From contig NZ_FORF01000010.1 of NCBI RefSeq assembly GCF_900113935.1, positions 62,001 to 126,000 of the forward strand: a stretch of 64,000 nucleotides of DNA. Direction: 5' to 3'. The notes below the pieces were generated by a model. The model worked only from the letters and a program-made list of their open reading frames with translations, was not told where the DNA came from and did not search any database. How positions within the stretch are numbered: the stretch's first letter is position 1; each line of letters opens with the position of its first letter. A program made the translations under genes and the position numbers. This stretch comes from Aquamicrobium aerolatum DSM 21857. GTDB taxonomy: Bacteria > Pseudomonadota > Alphaproteobacteria > Rhizobiales > Rhizobiaceae. Shown here one piece after another: positions 27,623-36,476 of the stretch.

Positions 27623-28039
27623 ATGCAGATCAATCCATATCTGGTTTTTGCCGGAACCTGCCGGGAAGCATTCACCTTCTATGCCGAGGTGCTCGGTGGC
27701 CAGATCGTTGCGATGTCGACGCACGCCGACATGCCGCCGGGCGAGGAGGGGCATGGGCCTGAAATGGCGGACAAGGTGCTCCACGCAATGCTGATGGTCG
27801 ACGGAAACGCGATCATGGGCTCTGACGCGCCGGCATCAATGTATGAGATGCCGCAAGGCTCGATGGTGACACTGACCGTCGACACGGAGAAGGATGCCGA
27901 ACGGATCTACGCGGCGTTCATGCCGGAAGCGCAGGTGATGATGGAGCTGCAGGAGACGTTTTGGGCCAGTCGCTTCGCGATGTTGCGGGACCGGTTTGGA
28001 ACGCAGTGGATGATCAGCTGCTCGAAGCCGCTGTCCTGA
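27623..28039 (+). CDS. VOC (glyoxalase/PhnB-like) family protein
   Basis: 138 residues, one vicinal-oxygen-chelate module of the PhnB type: INPYLVFAGTCREAFTFYAEVLGG at the start, VDGNAIMGSD centrally and DRFGTQWMISC at the end. Members bind metal and include glyoxalase, resistance and demethylubiquinone-methyltransferase-like proteins; the substrate is unknown. GAGGAG precedes the ATG at 27623. 28 bases after the diglycine gene on the same strand, so probably the third gene of the MarR-controlled operon. Confidence 0.85.
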   Translation: MQINPYLVFAGTCREAFTFYAEVLGGQIVAMSTHADMPPGEEGHGPEMADKVLHAMLMVDGNAIMGSDAPASMYEMPQGSMVTLTVDTEKDAERIYAAFMPEAQVMMELQETFWASRFAMLRDRFGTQWMISCSKPLS

Positions 28040-28064
28040 CTATATTGTGCGACGAGGGGCGCGG

Positions 28065-28577
28065 TTACGCAAAACGGCGGCCTTCCTCGGTGCGCTGGAA
28101 ATAGACCAGGTCCAACGTCAGGCTGGGCTGTCCCAACGCCGTCAGGATCGCATGCGCCTGTCCACGGTGATGGGTCTGGTGATTGAAGAAGTGTGCGAGG
28201 GCAGGGGCGAGCCGCTGCGAAATGGTGCGCATGTCGGTGACGGTCAGGTAGGTAAACCTGCCCTTATACGCGGAATCCGGCAGCGATTCGATCCAGGATA
28301 TGATGCGCATATCCTCATCATGACGGGCGACACGGAGCCCCGGCAGGTCGGCATGCAGTGTCGTATCGAGCGCCGTGGGTGCGTTTCCTTCGCCCGTGAA
28401 ACGCTTCAGCCAGATTCGATCTGCGACCAGGATATGATTGAGCGTGCCCAGCAACGAGCCGAAGAACGCCCCGGTGTTGCGATTCAACGCCTCATCGTCG
28501 AGCCGGGCGGCTGCGTCGTAGACTGCGGTGTTGGCCCAATGATTGTAGGCCGCAAACATCTGAAAATGCTGACGCAT
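28065..28577 (-). CDS. DinB family protein
   Basis: 170 residues, four-helix DinB fold. N-terminal FQMFAAYNHWAN and the metal-ligand histidines in LNHILVADRIW and HFFNHQTHHRGQ are visible. DinB-superfamily proteins are metal-dependent, often thiol-transfer or stress-linked enzymes; they are unrelated to DNA polymerase IV. Start ATG 28575-28577 follows GAGGG. Converges with the VOC gene (25-base gap). Confidence 0.88.
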   Translation of the reverse strand: MRQHFQMFAAYNHWANTAVYDAAARLDDEALNRNTGAFFGSLLGTLNHILVADRIWLKRFTGEGNAPTALDTTLHADLPGLRVARHDEDMRIISWIESLPDSAYKGRFTYLTVTDMRTISQRLAPALAHFFNHQTHHRGQAHAILTALGQPSLTLDLVYFQRTEEGRRFA

Positions 28578-28816
28578 CCCGGTTGCCCTCTGCGTTGCCG
28601 GATTGATCGTCGCACACCTACACGCACGACGCCAAAGATCAAACCGCAAAACATCGCTCAGTTGACGCGATTGCTGGCAGCCGGGAGTGCCATGCACAGA
28701 TCAGCCCGGCGGCGAAGGGGGCGCACGTGGAGCTGCAATCGCCCCTTCACATCCTTGTGGCGTAACGGTATAGACCCGGCATTCCCGTCAATTTCTGAAA
28801 CCTCAAGGACCCTCAC

Positions 28817-29239
28817 ATGGCCATTGAACGCACTTTTTCCATGATCAAGCCGGACGCAACGCGTCGCAACCTCACCGGCGCTATCACCAAGATGCTGGAA
28901 GATGCCGGCCTGAGCGTCGTTGCATCCAAGCGCGTCTGGATGAGCCGTCGCGAAGCTGAAGGCTTCTACGCTGTTCACAAGGAGCGTCCTTTCTTCGGCG
29001 AGCTGGTCGACACCATGACCTCCGGCCCGACCGTTGTTCAGGTTCTGCAGGGCGAGAACGCAATCGCCAAGAACCGTGAAGTGATGGGCGCAACCAATCC
29101 AGAGAGCGCAGACGAGGGCACCATTCGCAAGACCCACGCGCTGTCGATCGGCGAGAACTCGGTCCACGGTTCGGATGCTCCGGAAACCGCTGCAGCTGAA
29201 ATCGCCTACTGGTTCTCGGACACCGAAATCGTCGGCTAA
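28817..29239 (+). CDS. ndk: Nucleoside diphosphate kinase
   Basis: Transfers the gamma-phosphate of ATP to NDPs through a phosphohistidine. 140 residues. The active-site His117 lies in [10 protein letters not shown]; the N-terminal [17 protein letters not shown] is typical. Monocistronic: a strong terminator follows and the 239-base upstream gap can hold its promoter. Confidence 0.98.
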   Translation: MAIERTFSMIKPDATRRNLTGAITKMLEDAGLSVVASKRVWMSRREAEGFYAVHKERPFFGELVDTMTSGPTVVQVLQGENAIAKNREVMGATNPESADEGTIRKTHALSIGENSVHGSDAPETAAAEIAYWFSDTEIVG

Positions 29240-29265
29240 TTTACTACGACGAGCCGAATTTGATG

Positions 29266-29295
29266 AAGGCCGCGACATGTTCGCGGCCTTTTTCG
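29266..29295 (+). terminator. Terminator of ndk
   Basis: A 10-bp perfect stem (AAGGCCGCGA, loop CATGT) followed by TTTCG, 26 bases after the ndk stop. Confidence 0.85.
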
Positions 29296-29330
29296 TATGA
29301 AGAAAGATCTGAGACGCGGCGCTTTGGGTA

Positions 29331-29813
29331 TCAGCGCTCGGACCAGCGCGACTGCGCGGCGTCATCTTCGGCTTTCGCCTCGACCCAGCCTTGCGGCCTG
29401 CCTTCGGCGTCGTGTTCCTGTTTCCAGAACGGCGCGCGCGTCTTCAGGAAATCCATCATGAAGGATGCAGCCTCAAAGGCGGCGTGACGATGGGCCGATG
29501 CGGCAACCACCAGCACGATGTTTTCGCCGGGCTTTATTTTCCCATAGCGATGAATGACGCTCAGTCCCTGAAGCGGCCATCTGTCGATTGCCTGCCCGGC
29601 AATGCGCGCAATCTCGACTTCCGCCATTCCGGGATAATGTTCCAGCTCAAGCGCTGACAGTGAACCGCCTTCGTCGCGGCAAAGGCCTGAAAACGCGACG
29701 ACTGCACCGATGTCGGTGCGTCCATCTGTCAGGCGCGCAGTTTCGACCGAAAGGTCGAAATCGTCAGACTGGACGCGGATCAGAGGCTCTATCTGTCGAA
29801 CCGGCACAGTCAT
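29331..29813 (-). CDS. moaE: Molybdopterin synthase catalytic subunit
   Basis: Large subunit of molybdopterin synthase, which puts dithiolene sulfur into precursor Z using MoaD thiocarboxylate. 160 residues. ALELEHYPGMAEVEI, HRYGKIKPGENIVLV and the C-terminal KTRAPFWKQE with the conserved Lys pair region are family features. Four bases after moaD. Last gene of the folM-like/uvrC/pgsA/moaD/moaE run. Confidence 0.95.
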   Translation of the reverse strand: MTVPVRQIEPLIRVQSDDFDLSVETARLTDGRTDIGAVVAFSGLCRDEGGSLSALELEHYPGMAEVEIARIAGQAIDRWPLQGLSVIHRYGKIKPGENIVLVVAASAHRHAAFEAASFMMDFLKTRAPFWKQEHDAEGRPQGWVEAKAEDDAAQSRWSER

Positions 29814-29817
29814 CAGC

Positions 29818-30069
29818 TCACCCGCCGGTCATGGGCGGAAACAACGCGATCTCGCGCGCATCGCCGATGGGCTGCTTGTGATCCACATGCTCCTGGTTGA
29901 TCGCCACGCGAATAACTTCGGGATGCTGCAACGCCTGCGCATAGCCATCATCGCGCTGCTTCAGCCAGACAAGAAGATCACGCACCGATACGACGTTTTC
30001 CGGCAGGTCGATGTCTTCTTCAGCCTTGCCGATCCGCTCTCGCACCCAGGCGAAATATCTGAGCTTCAT
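29818..30069 (-). CDS. moaD: Molybdopterin synthase sulfur carrier subunit
   Basis: 83 residues ending in FPPMTGG, the diglycine end that is thiocarboxylated by MoeB and inserted into MoaE. The N-terminus MKLRYFAWVRERIG is typical. It sits between pgsA (12-base gap) and moaE (4-base gap), so both synthase subunits are made together. Confidence 0.95.
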   Translation of the reverse strand: MKLRYFAWVRERIGKAEEDIDLPENVVSVRDLLVWLKQRDDGYAQALQHPEVIRVAINQEHVDHKQPIGDAREIALFPPMTGG

Positions 30070-30081
30070 GGCATGCCTCCG

Positions 30082-30666
30082 CTATTCATTGATGATGTGC
30101 TTGAGACCGGCACGGAAATAGTCATAGCCAGTATAGAGCGTGACGATCGCCGAAACCCACAAAAGCGCGATGCCGATCTCGGTCGTATAGGGAAGGATCT
30201 GATCGCCTGCCGGGCCCGCCAGAAGAAAGCCGATCGCGACGAGCTGGATCGTCGTTTTCCATTTCGATAATTGGGTAACGGGGACCGAAACCTTCAGCGC
30301 CGCCAGATATTCACGCAAGCCCGACACGAGGATTTCACGGCACAGAATGATGATGGCGGCCCACAGGGTCCATTTGTCGATGGTGCGGTCATAGGCCAGC
30401 AGCAAAAGTGCTGCGGAGACAAGCAGCTTGTCGGCGATAGGATCGAGCATCTTGCCGATGTTCGATGTCTGCTCCCAGATACGGGCGATGTAGCCGTCAA
30501 AATAGTCGGTAATGCTGGCGACAACGAAAATGCCCACAGCTACCCAACGCCACCAGTCGGTCGGGCGCACTCGCCCTTCCATGTAGAAGCAAAGCACGAT
30601 GAGCGGCACGGCGAGAATCCGCGCGTAGGTCAGCATGTTCGGTAGATTGAAAGCACGTTTTGACAT
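30082..30666 (-). CDS. pgsA: CDP-diacylglycerol--glycerol-3-phosphate 3-phosphatidyltransferase
   Basis: Makes phosphatidylglycerol phosphate at the inner membrane. 194 residues from the ATG at 30664-30666, about the usual length. The CDP-alcohol phosphotransferase motif D-G-x2-A-R-x8-G-x3-D-x3-D appears as DYFDGYIARIW through GKMLDPIADK. NLPNMLTYARILAVPLI at the start is typical of PgsA. The neighbourhood uvrC-pgsA is common in Rhizobiales, which supports this over other family members. Confidence 0.93.
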   Translation of the reverse strand: MSKRAFNLPNMLTYARILAVPLIVLCFYMEGRVRPTDWWRWVAVGIFVVASITDYFDGYIARIWEQTSNIGKMLDPIADKLLVSAALLLLAYDRTIDKWTLWAAIIILCREILVSGLREYLAALKVSVPVTQLSKWKTTIQLVAIGFLLAGPAGDQILPYTTEIGIALLWVSAIVTLYTGYDYFRAGLKHIINE

Positions 30667-30759
30667 CGATTCCCGCTCTGGTTTCAAGCCTACTAATAGG
30701 TTGACCCGGTGAATGGTCAACCTCGCAAAGTGTCCACCCGCGCGCAAGTCAGGGATGGT

Positions 30760-32793
30760 TTACTCGTTTTCATGGAAATGGCCATAAATCAGCTGCGCCA
30801 CCCGTTGGGAAATTCCCTCCACCTGCATCAGGTCTTCCAATCCGGCGCGGCTGACGGCTTTTGCGGTTCCGAAATGATGGAGAAGAGCACGCTTTCGTGT
30901 CGGCCCGATGCCTGCGATTTCGTCGAGCGGGTTTCGTATCATCTCCTTTTTGCGGCGCGCACGGTGTGAGCCGATGGCGAAACGGTGCGCTTCGTCACGC
31001 ATGCGCTGGACAAAATAGAGGACCGGATCGCGAACGGGCAGCGTGAAGGGTTCGCGGCCACGGACGAAAAAGCGCTCCCTCCCGGCGTCACGGTCAACGC
31101 CCTTGGCGACACCGATTGCCTGGACCTTGTCGGCAATACCCAGTTCATCGAGAATCGTGCGGACGGCTGACATCTGGCCCTGGCCGCCGTCGATCAGGAT
31201 CAGGTCGGGCCATGCCGGAAAAGTGTCGTCCTCTGTGTCGATCTCCGGCGCCTGTCCGTCTGGCTGCGTGTGCTCTTTGAGAAGGCGCGTGAAACGCCGC
31301 TCCATCACTTCGCGCATCATGCCGAAGTCATCACCGGGCGTGATGTCGGTGGAGCGAATGTTGAACTTGCGATACTGGTTTTTGACGAAGCCTTCCGGTC
31401 CCGCCACGATCATCGCCCCCACAGCGTTCGTGCCCATGATGTGAGAGTTGTCGTAGACCTCGATCCGCCGCGGCGCTTTCTCCAGCCCGAAGGTCTCCGC
31501 CAGCCCGGCGAGCAGCCGCGTCTGCGATGACGTCTCTGCCAGCCGGCGACCGAGGGTCTGCCTTGCGTTCTGCAGGGCGTGATCCGTCAGGTCTTTCTTC
31601 TCGCCGCGCTGGGGCACCGAGACAGTCACCTTATAGCCTGCGCGCAAGGAAAGAGCCTCGGCCAGCAGCGCAAGATCCTCGATCGGGTGCGATAGAAGTA
31701 TTGAACGCGGACACGGCTTGTCATCGTAGAATTGTGACAGGAAGGCTCCGAGCACGTCCGATGCTTCGAGCGCCGGATCTGCCTTCGGAAAGTAGGCCCG
31801 GTTGCCCCAATTCTGTCCCGTACGGAAGAAGAACACTTCGATGCAGTTCTGCCCGCCTTCCTGATGGATGGCAAAAACGTCGGCTTCCTCGACGGATTGA
31901 GGGTTGATCCCTTGATGGCTTTGCACATGCGAGAGAGCAGAGAGCCGGTCGCGATAGATGGCGGCCCGTTCGAAGTCGAGGTCTTCGGACGCCTTCTGCA
32001 TGGCGACGGAAATTTCGGATTTTACGCGACCGGAGCGGCCGGATAGAAAATCTTCCGCCTCCGATACGAGTTCGCGGTAGTCTGCGTCACTGACCTCGCC
32101 CGTGCAGGGAGCCGAACATCGCTTGATCTGATAGAGCAGGCATGGCCGTGTGCGGTTCTCAAAAAACGAGTCCGTGCAGGAGCGAAGAAGAAAGGCGCGC
32201 TGGAGCGCGTTGATCGTTCTGTCTACAGCGCCTGCGGATGCAAAGGGGCCAAAATAGTCACCCTTGCGGGAGCGCGCGCCGCGATGCTTGAAAAGGCCGG
32301 GTGCGCGGTGGTCGGCTGTGATGAGAATATAGGGAAATGACTTGTCGTCACGCAACAGCACGTTGAACCGTGGCCGCAGGCGCTTGATAAGGTTGGCTTC
32401 CAGCAGCAGCGCTTCAGTCTCTGTGCGTGTGACGATGAACTCCATCGTCGCCGTTTCGCTGACCATCCGGCCGATGCGATTGGTGTGACCGCGACCTTGC
32501 GCGTAGTTGCTGACGCGCTTCTTCAGACTGCGAGCCTTGCCGACATAGAGAACGTCGCCGGCCTTGTTGATCATACGGTAGACGCCGGGCGCGTTCGGCA
32601 GTCGCTTGACCAGCGTCTGGATGACCTCAATCCCGATCTTGCCTTCAGTGTCGCCCTGTTCGGAGTCCCAACTGATCTCGGGAACCTCAAGCTCCGGGCT
32701 TCCCGCCGGGTGAAGGGAAGCCTCGACGGTGTCGTCAAGCTCGTCAGGCACATCGACATCCGGCATGTCTGCGGCTGGGCGGCGCGGCGTCAT
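30760..32793 (-). CDS. uvrC: Excinuclease ABC subunit C
   Basis: Makes both incisions in nucleotide excision repair. 677 residues, against about 610 in E. coli. Residues 1-55 are an acidic, probably disordered extension; then the GIY-YIG nuclease ([20 protein letters not shown]), a Cys-containing segment ([14 protein letters not shown]), a UVR motif, the RNase H-like nuclease ([19 protein letters not shown]) and C-terminal helix-hairpin-helix ([18 protein letters not shown]). The ATG overlaps the upstream SDR stop by four bases. Confidence 0.96.
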   Translation of the reverse strand: MTPRRPAADMPDVDVPDELDDTVEASLHPAGSPELEVPEISWDSEQGDTEGKIGIEVIQTLVKRLPNAPGVYRMINKAGDVLYVGKARSLKKRVSNYAQGRGHTNRIGRMVSETATMEFIVTRTETEALLLEANLIKRLRPRFNVLLRDDKSFPYILITADHRAPGLFKHRGARSRKGDYFGPFASAGAVDRTINALQRAFLLRSCTDSFFENRTRPCLLYQIKRCSAPCTGEVSDADYRELVSEAEDFLSGRSGRVKSEISVAMQKASEDLDFERAAIYRDRLSALSHVQSHQGINPQSVEEADVFAIHQEGGQNCIEVFFFRTGQNWGNRAYFPKADPALEASDVLGAFLSQFYDDKPCPRSILLSHPIEDLALLAEALSLRAGYKVTVSVPQRGEKKDLTDHALQNARQTLGRRLAETSSQTRLLAGLAETFGLEKAPRRIEVYDNSHIMGTNAVGAMIVAGPEGFVKNQYRKFNIRSTDITPGDDFGMMREVMERRFTRLLKEHTQPDGQAPEIDTEDDTFPAWPDLILIDGGQGQMSAVRTILDELGIADKVQAIGVAKGVDRDAGRERFFVRGREPFTLPVRDPVLYFVQRMRDEAHRFAIGSHRARRKKEMIRNPLDEIAGIGPTRKRALLHHFGTAKAVSRAGLEDLMQVEGISQRVAQLIYGHFHENE

Positions 32794-33557
32794 TCGACGA
32801 CCCCATAGACGTCGGGGGTCTTCCAGGCGAGATGCTGCCCTCCGTCCAGTGCAATCATCTGGCCAGTGACCGAGCGGGCTTGCCACAGAAAGCGGATCGT
32901 TTGCGCGAACTCGCTGAGTTCGGGCCCACGCTTCAAAAGCAGCGCATCGACCTGCTGCTGAAAGTCGACAGGATCCTGACGCTGATTCATCAGGGTAGGG
33001 CCCGGACCGATGGCATTGACGCGCACGCGTGGCGCAAAGGACTGAGCCATCGTGCGGGTGGCTGTCCATAGAGCCGATTTCGACAATGTATAGGAAAAGA
33101 AGCGCGGTGTCGGACGCCAGACCCGCTGGTCAATAATGTTGACGATCAATCCGCTCGCCTCTTCGGGAAGGCCGGCCACGAGCTTCTGGCCCAAAAGAAC
33201 CGGGGCTTTCAGATGAACGTCGAAGTGCTTGTCCCAGGTTTCCCAATCAAAATTGTCGGCAGCGTCATCGTCAAAGATCGATGCGTTATTGACCAGAAGT
33301 CCAAGAGAGCCCAGCTCGGCAGCAACGGCAGGAACCAAACCGGCGACCGCATCCATGTCGGACAAGTCAGCCTGAACCACGCAAACGCGCTTGCCCGCAT
33401 CCGTCAGTTCCTGCGCCAGCGCATCAGCTTCGGTGCGGGAAGAGTTGCAATGGATGGCAACGGAAAATCCTGCTTCCGCAAGGTCCCGGACGATGATTGC
33501 GCCAATGCGACGGGCGCCACCTGTCACCAGCGCCACCGGATGTTGCGTCGTTGCCAT
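32790..33557 (-). CDS. Pteridine-reductase/FolM-like short-chain dehydrogenase
   Basis: 255-residue [11 protein letters not shown] at 13-20 is the NADPH-type nucleotide motif; Tyr156 and Lys160 ([10 protein letters not shown]) are catalytic. At the Ser position of ordinary SDRs there is Asp143 (NIIDQRV), the substitution found in pteridine reductases, so reduction of dihydromonapterin or dihydrobiopterin-like pterins is likely. Start is the ATG at 33555-33557 (GAGGG upstream). It is first in the run with uvrC, pgsA, moaD and moaE. Confidence 0.85.
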   Translation of the reverse strand: MATTQHPVALVTGGARRIGAIIVRDLAEAGFSVAIHCNSSRTEADALAQELTDAGKRVCVVQADLSDMDAVAGLVPAVAAELGSLGLLVNNASIFDDDAADNFDWETWDKHFDVHLKAPVLLGQKLVAGLPEEASGLIVNIIDQRVWRPTPRFFSYTLSKSALWTATRTMAQSFAPRVRVNAIGPGPTLMNQRQDPVDFQQQVDALLLKRGPELSEFAQTIRFLWQARSVTGQMIALDGGQHLAWKTPDVYGVVE

Positions 33558-33874
33558 CAATTCATGCCCTCAATATGCACGGCTCAAAGTGCTGGATTGT
33601 CGAACCTTTTTCTTGATATAGGCCAGCTTGCTTCGCGGACCAAGCGTTCGTCCCGCGGCGCCTGTGGGATAGCTGACAAGGGTGTTGCTGAATCGCAACG
33701 TCACAATTCAGCCATTTTCTCGCCGGGGAAAATCCTATTTTCAGGTCTTGTTCAGCCGCATTTCGCGCCCAGATAAGGAACCGCGGACGCAGTCAACCAT
33801 TTATCTCCCATAAGGTGGTTGCGTCATTTAAGGGGGAAGCGCGTGACTGCTTCCTGCGGCAAAGGAGTACTAAC
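33558..33874. other. Divergent region upstream of the Omp25-like gene
   Basis: 317 bases between the SDR gene and the outer membrane protein gene. No gene is supported here. It should contain both divergent promoters and a long leader for the Omp gene, but I could not assign boxes with confidence. Confidence 0.5.
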
Positions 33875-34531
33875 ATGAACATCAAGACCAAGTTCGCCCT
33901 GTCGGCTGCTGCCCTGGGCCTTATGGCTGCTCCGGCACTGGCTGCCGACGTGGTCTATCAGGAGCCAGCCGCTCCTGCACCGATCTTCGAAGCTGCTCCA
34001 GTGAGCACCTGGGCTGGTCCGTACCTCGGTGCGCAGCTCGGCTACGGTTTCAACGGCACCGTTCGTGGCCCAGGCGGCAACATCGGCACCGAAGGCTGGA
34101 TGGGTGGCGCGTTCGGCGGTTACAACTTCCAGGACGGTCAGCTCGTTTACGGTATCGAAGGTGACGTGAACTACAGCGACATCAAGGGCGAAGCACTGGG
34201 CACCCATGCCCGCACGCGCGTTGATGGTTCGGTTCGCGGTCGTATCGGTATGGCTGTGACGGACGACGTGCTCGTCTACGGTACCGCAGGTGTTGCAATG
34301 GAAAACCAGCGCATCACTGACGTGGCTTCCGGCGTCCATGACACCAAGGGCCTCGTTGGCTACACCGTTGGCGCCGGCGCTGACGTCAAGCTGACCCAGG
34401 ACGTGTTCGCACGTGCTGAGTACCGTTACACGGACTACGGCAGCAAGACCTACGATCTGCCAGGCGTTGGTTCGGGCAAGGTTGACTCGGACAACCACCG
34501 CGTCATGATCGGTCTCGGCGTGAAGTTCTAA
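33875..34531 (+). CDS. Outer membrane protein of the Omp25/Omp31 family
   Basis: 218 residues. Signal peptide 1-23 (MNIKTKFALSAAALG, cleavage after APALAA), then a Pro/Ala-rich linker and an eight-strand-type beta-barrel: WAGPYLGAQLGYGF, GGAFGGYNFQ, RGRIGMAV, EYRYTDYG and a final Phe (VMIGLGVKF) for BAM recognition. This is the Rhizobiales surface protein family that includes Brucella Omp25. AAAGGAG precedes the ATG; a longer frame to 33815 is untranslated leader. Likely highly expressed: codon choice is clean and the terminator strong. Confidence 0.93.
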   Translation: MNIKTKFALSAAALGLMAAPALAADVVYQEPAAPAPIFEAAPVSTWAGPYLGAQLGYGFNGTVRGPGGNIGTEGWMGGAFGGYNFQDGQLVYGIEGDVNYSDIKGEALGTHARTRVDGSVRGRIGMAVTDDVLVYGTAGVAMENQRITDVASGVHDTKGLVGYTVGAGADVKLTQDVFARAEYRYTDYGSKTYDLPGVGSGKVDSDNHRVMIGLGVKF

Positions 34532-34548
34532 TCGATCGCAAGATTGAT

Positions 34549-34579
34549 AAAAGGCCCGGAGAAATCCGGGCCTTTTTTA
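34549..34579. terminator. Terminator shared by the Omp25-like gene and the GST gene
   Basis: AAGGCCCGGA, loop GAAA, TCCGGGCCTT and a T-run on the plus strand; a shorter T-run (TTTT) on the minus strand makes it usable in both directions for the convergent GST gene. Confidence 0.85.
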
Positions 34580-34590
34580 TTGTCTTACGG

Positions 34591-35190
34591 TCAGGCGCGC
34601 GGCAGCAGTTCTGCAAGCTCGGGAAAGCGCTCATCGAAACGCTTGGCCCAGCGGGTCAGCTTGCTGCGCCCTTTTTCCCATTGTCCGTCGAAACGCAGCG
34701 CCAGATAGCCAAGCGCCGCACGCAGCGCGATCTGTCCGCCATTTGCCTTTTTCGTGAGTTTGGGCGGATTTGCAGCGAGCATATCGAGCGCGCGGGTCGC
34801 CTTGCTCCACTGCTTGTCGAGCCAGGGCTGATGGATCTTCTCCTCCGGCCTCATGCGCCGTTCATAGACGTGGGCAAGAAGGCAATCGCAAATGCCGTCG
34901 GCCAGAGCTTCCAGCATTTCTGATTCCAGTCTCTTGTCTGCATTGCGCGGATAGAGTGCACCACCGGATATCCGGTTGAGGTACTGCGTGATGGCGCGGC
35001 TGTCATAGATGCTCTTGCCGTCATCGGTAATGAAAACTGGAATTTTTCCAAGCGGATTTGCAGCGAGCAGCTCTGCCGGTTCAGCCCCGGTATCCACCAG
35101 TTTTGCCTCAACGGGAATGTTGCACCACGCGGCGGCCAGGCGAACTTTGGCTGAATAGGGCGATGCAGGCGAGTAATAAACGACGGCCAT
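34591..35190 (-). CDS. Glutathione S-transferase family protein
   Basis: 199 residues, canonical GST: thioredoxin-like N-domain (VYYSPASPYSAKVRLAAAW with an N-terminal Ser region, NPLGKIPVFITDDG, SIYDSRAITQYL with the glutathione-binding Ser) and an all-helical C-domain. Substrate unknown; similar genes are numerous in alphaproteobacteria. Single gene, converging with the Omp25-like gene. Confidence 0.92.
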   Translation of the reverse strand: MAVVYYSPASPYSAKVRLAAAWCNIPVEAKLVDTGAEPAELLAANPLGKIPVFITDDGKSIYDSRAITQYLNRISGGALYPRNADKRLESEMLEALADGICDCLLAHVYERRMRPEEKIHQPWLDKQWSKATRALDMLAANPPKLTKKANGGQIALRAALGYLALRFDGQWEKGRSKLTRWAKRFDERFPELAELLPRA

Positions 35191-35254
35191 CAGGGTCTCC
35201 GGGAACTGAGTCGAGCCATCACGCTAATTCAATCGCTGCAAAGTTGATACACGC

Positions 35255-35923
35255 TCAGTTGGAAGCTGGCAGGGTCGCGCCTCTCCTTTGGCATGCGCGC
35301 GCGTCGACCTGCGGGCAGGAGCGAAACTTCAGATCTTTTGTCAGGCAGATTCTTGCTTCGGAAACATAGCGCTCCTTGCAAATGACCGCGATTCCGTCGG
35401 CGGGAAGGTCTGGATTGGCAGCCAGAAACTCCTGCTCGACCTTGTCAGGCGAAGTATCGAGAGCGATGCTCGTTTCCTCGTAGGCGCTCGGCACGACGAT
35501 CTTTTCATAAGCCGCCCGGACGACTGAAAAATACTCAGCCTGACTCAATCCTGAGCATGATCCGTGCTTGCGCCATTGGTGGCCGATCAGTGACTCGGAA
35601 GGCATGATGTCGAGATTATCGCGTAACAGGGCCTCCGGAACCCGTTTGGGCTCACGACTGTCACAAAACTCCGGCCAGCCTTTTTCGAACTGAGGCCACA
35701 ATCCGTGAACGACGAAACCATGCGTCTGCCGCGATCCGCATTGCTGGGCGTTGGCGGTGGCGCTGGCCATCTGACAATGCGTCGGCGACCAGGATAAAGA
35801 CAGGACATAAAAGTCATAGCCCTTGCCTTGCGGAATGGCTTCCGTGCCAACGCTGCCAGCGTCACGAGAATCGCAGGCGGCCAGCATCATTGCCATGCCG
35901 AGCATGGCGAGCGCACGACGCAT
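35255..35923 (-). CDS. Ribonuclease T2 family lipoprotein
   Basis: 222 residues. The signal peptide ends with the lipobox LAAC (Cys17), so the protein should be membrane-anchored outside the cytoplasm. RNase T2 motif CAS I is VVHGLWPQ (His73); CAS II reads GHQWRKHGSC with His115 and His120, but Gln116 where most members have the catalytic Glu (codon CAA at 35576-35578). Several further Cys suggest disulfides. No clear ribosome binding site; ATG 35921-35923 was chosen because it starts the signal peptide, 19 bases after the upstream gene. Confidence 0.85.
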   Translation of the reverse strand: MRRALAMLGMAMMLAACDSRDAGSVGTEAIPQGKGYDFYVLSLSWSPTHCQMASATANAQQCGSRQTHGFVVHGLWPQFEKGWPEFCDSREPKRVPEALLRDNLDIMPSESLIGHQWRKHGSCSGLSQAEYFSVVRAAYEKIVVPSAYEETSIALDTSPDKVEQEFLAANPDLPADGIAVICKERYVSEARICLTKDLKFRSCPQVDARACQRRGATLPASN

Positions 35924-35942
35924 CAAGGACAAAGGGGTACGC

Positions 35943-36374
35943 TCAACGAAGGGAGAGGCAGCGCCCACCATAAACATGCCAGCGATCGAAACCGGAGACG
36001 CAGAATTCGACATTGCTGCCTTGGCCGGCAAAGCCCATCGGACGCTCGATCAGATACCAGATGTCACGCGTATGACCGTCGGAAAGAGCAGCCTTTGCGT
36101 GGCAGTAACGTCGCTCGATAGGCCATTCCTCGCTCTGGGCGTTAAACCGGCTCTGCACGATGCGGTTGAACTCAACGATCTCGACTTGTGGCAAGTGAGG
36201 CACGTTGGCTACCTGATAGCGGAAGCGATGGGTGATCTTGTTCAAAACCGGTGCGCTGCCGCAAATGCCAGGATCGTCGTACTGCAGATACACTGGATCA
36301 GCCGCCTGTGCGGCGACGGTCGCACCCGCCAGCGCAATAAAGGACGCCGTGAGCAGGCTGATAAAGCGATTCAT
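35943..36374 (-). CDS. Secreted four-cysteine protein of unknown function
   Basis: 143 residues. Signal peptide of about 25 residues (MNRFISLLTASFIALAG, cleavage near AAQAAD). The mature part has four cysteines (GICGSAP, RYCHAKA, EFCVSGF, GRCLSLR), probably two disulfides, and many aromatic residues. I do not recognise the family. GGAGG precedes the ATG at 36372-36374. It is 19 bases upstream of the RNase T2 lipoprotein on the same strand, so they are probably one transcript and may act together in the periplasm. Confidence 0.75.
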   Translation of the reverse strand: MNRFISLLTASFIALAGATVAAQAADPVYLQYDDPGICGSAPVLNKITHRFRYQVANVPHLPQVEIVEFNRIVQSRFNAQSEEWPIERRYCHAKAALSDGHTRDIWYLIERPMGFAGQGSNVEFCVSGFDRWHVYGGRCLSLR

Positions 36375-36476
36375 ACAGATCCTCCGCAGATGGGCGTAAC
36401 GCCCGAATCTAGGTGTACTCACTCTGCTGAAAGCGAGCGAATCGGTCAAGTCGGTGTTTGGATGTAACGATCTGCG

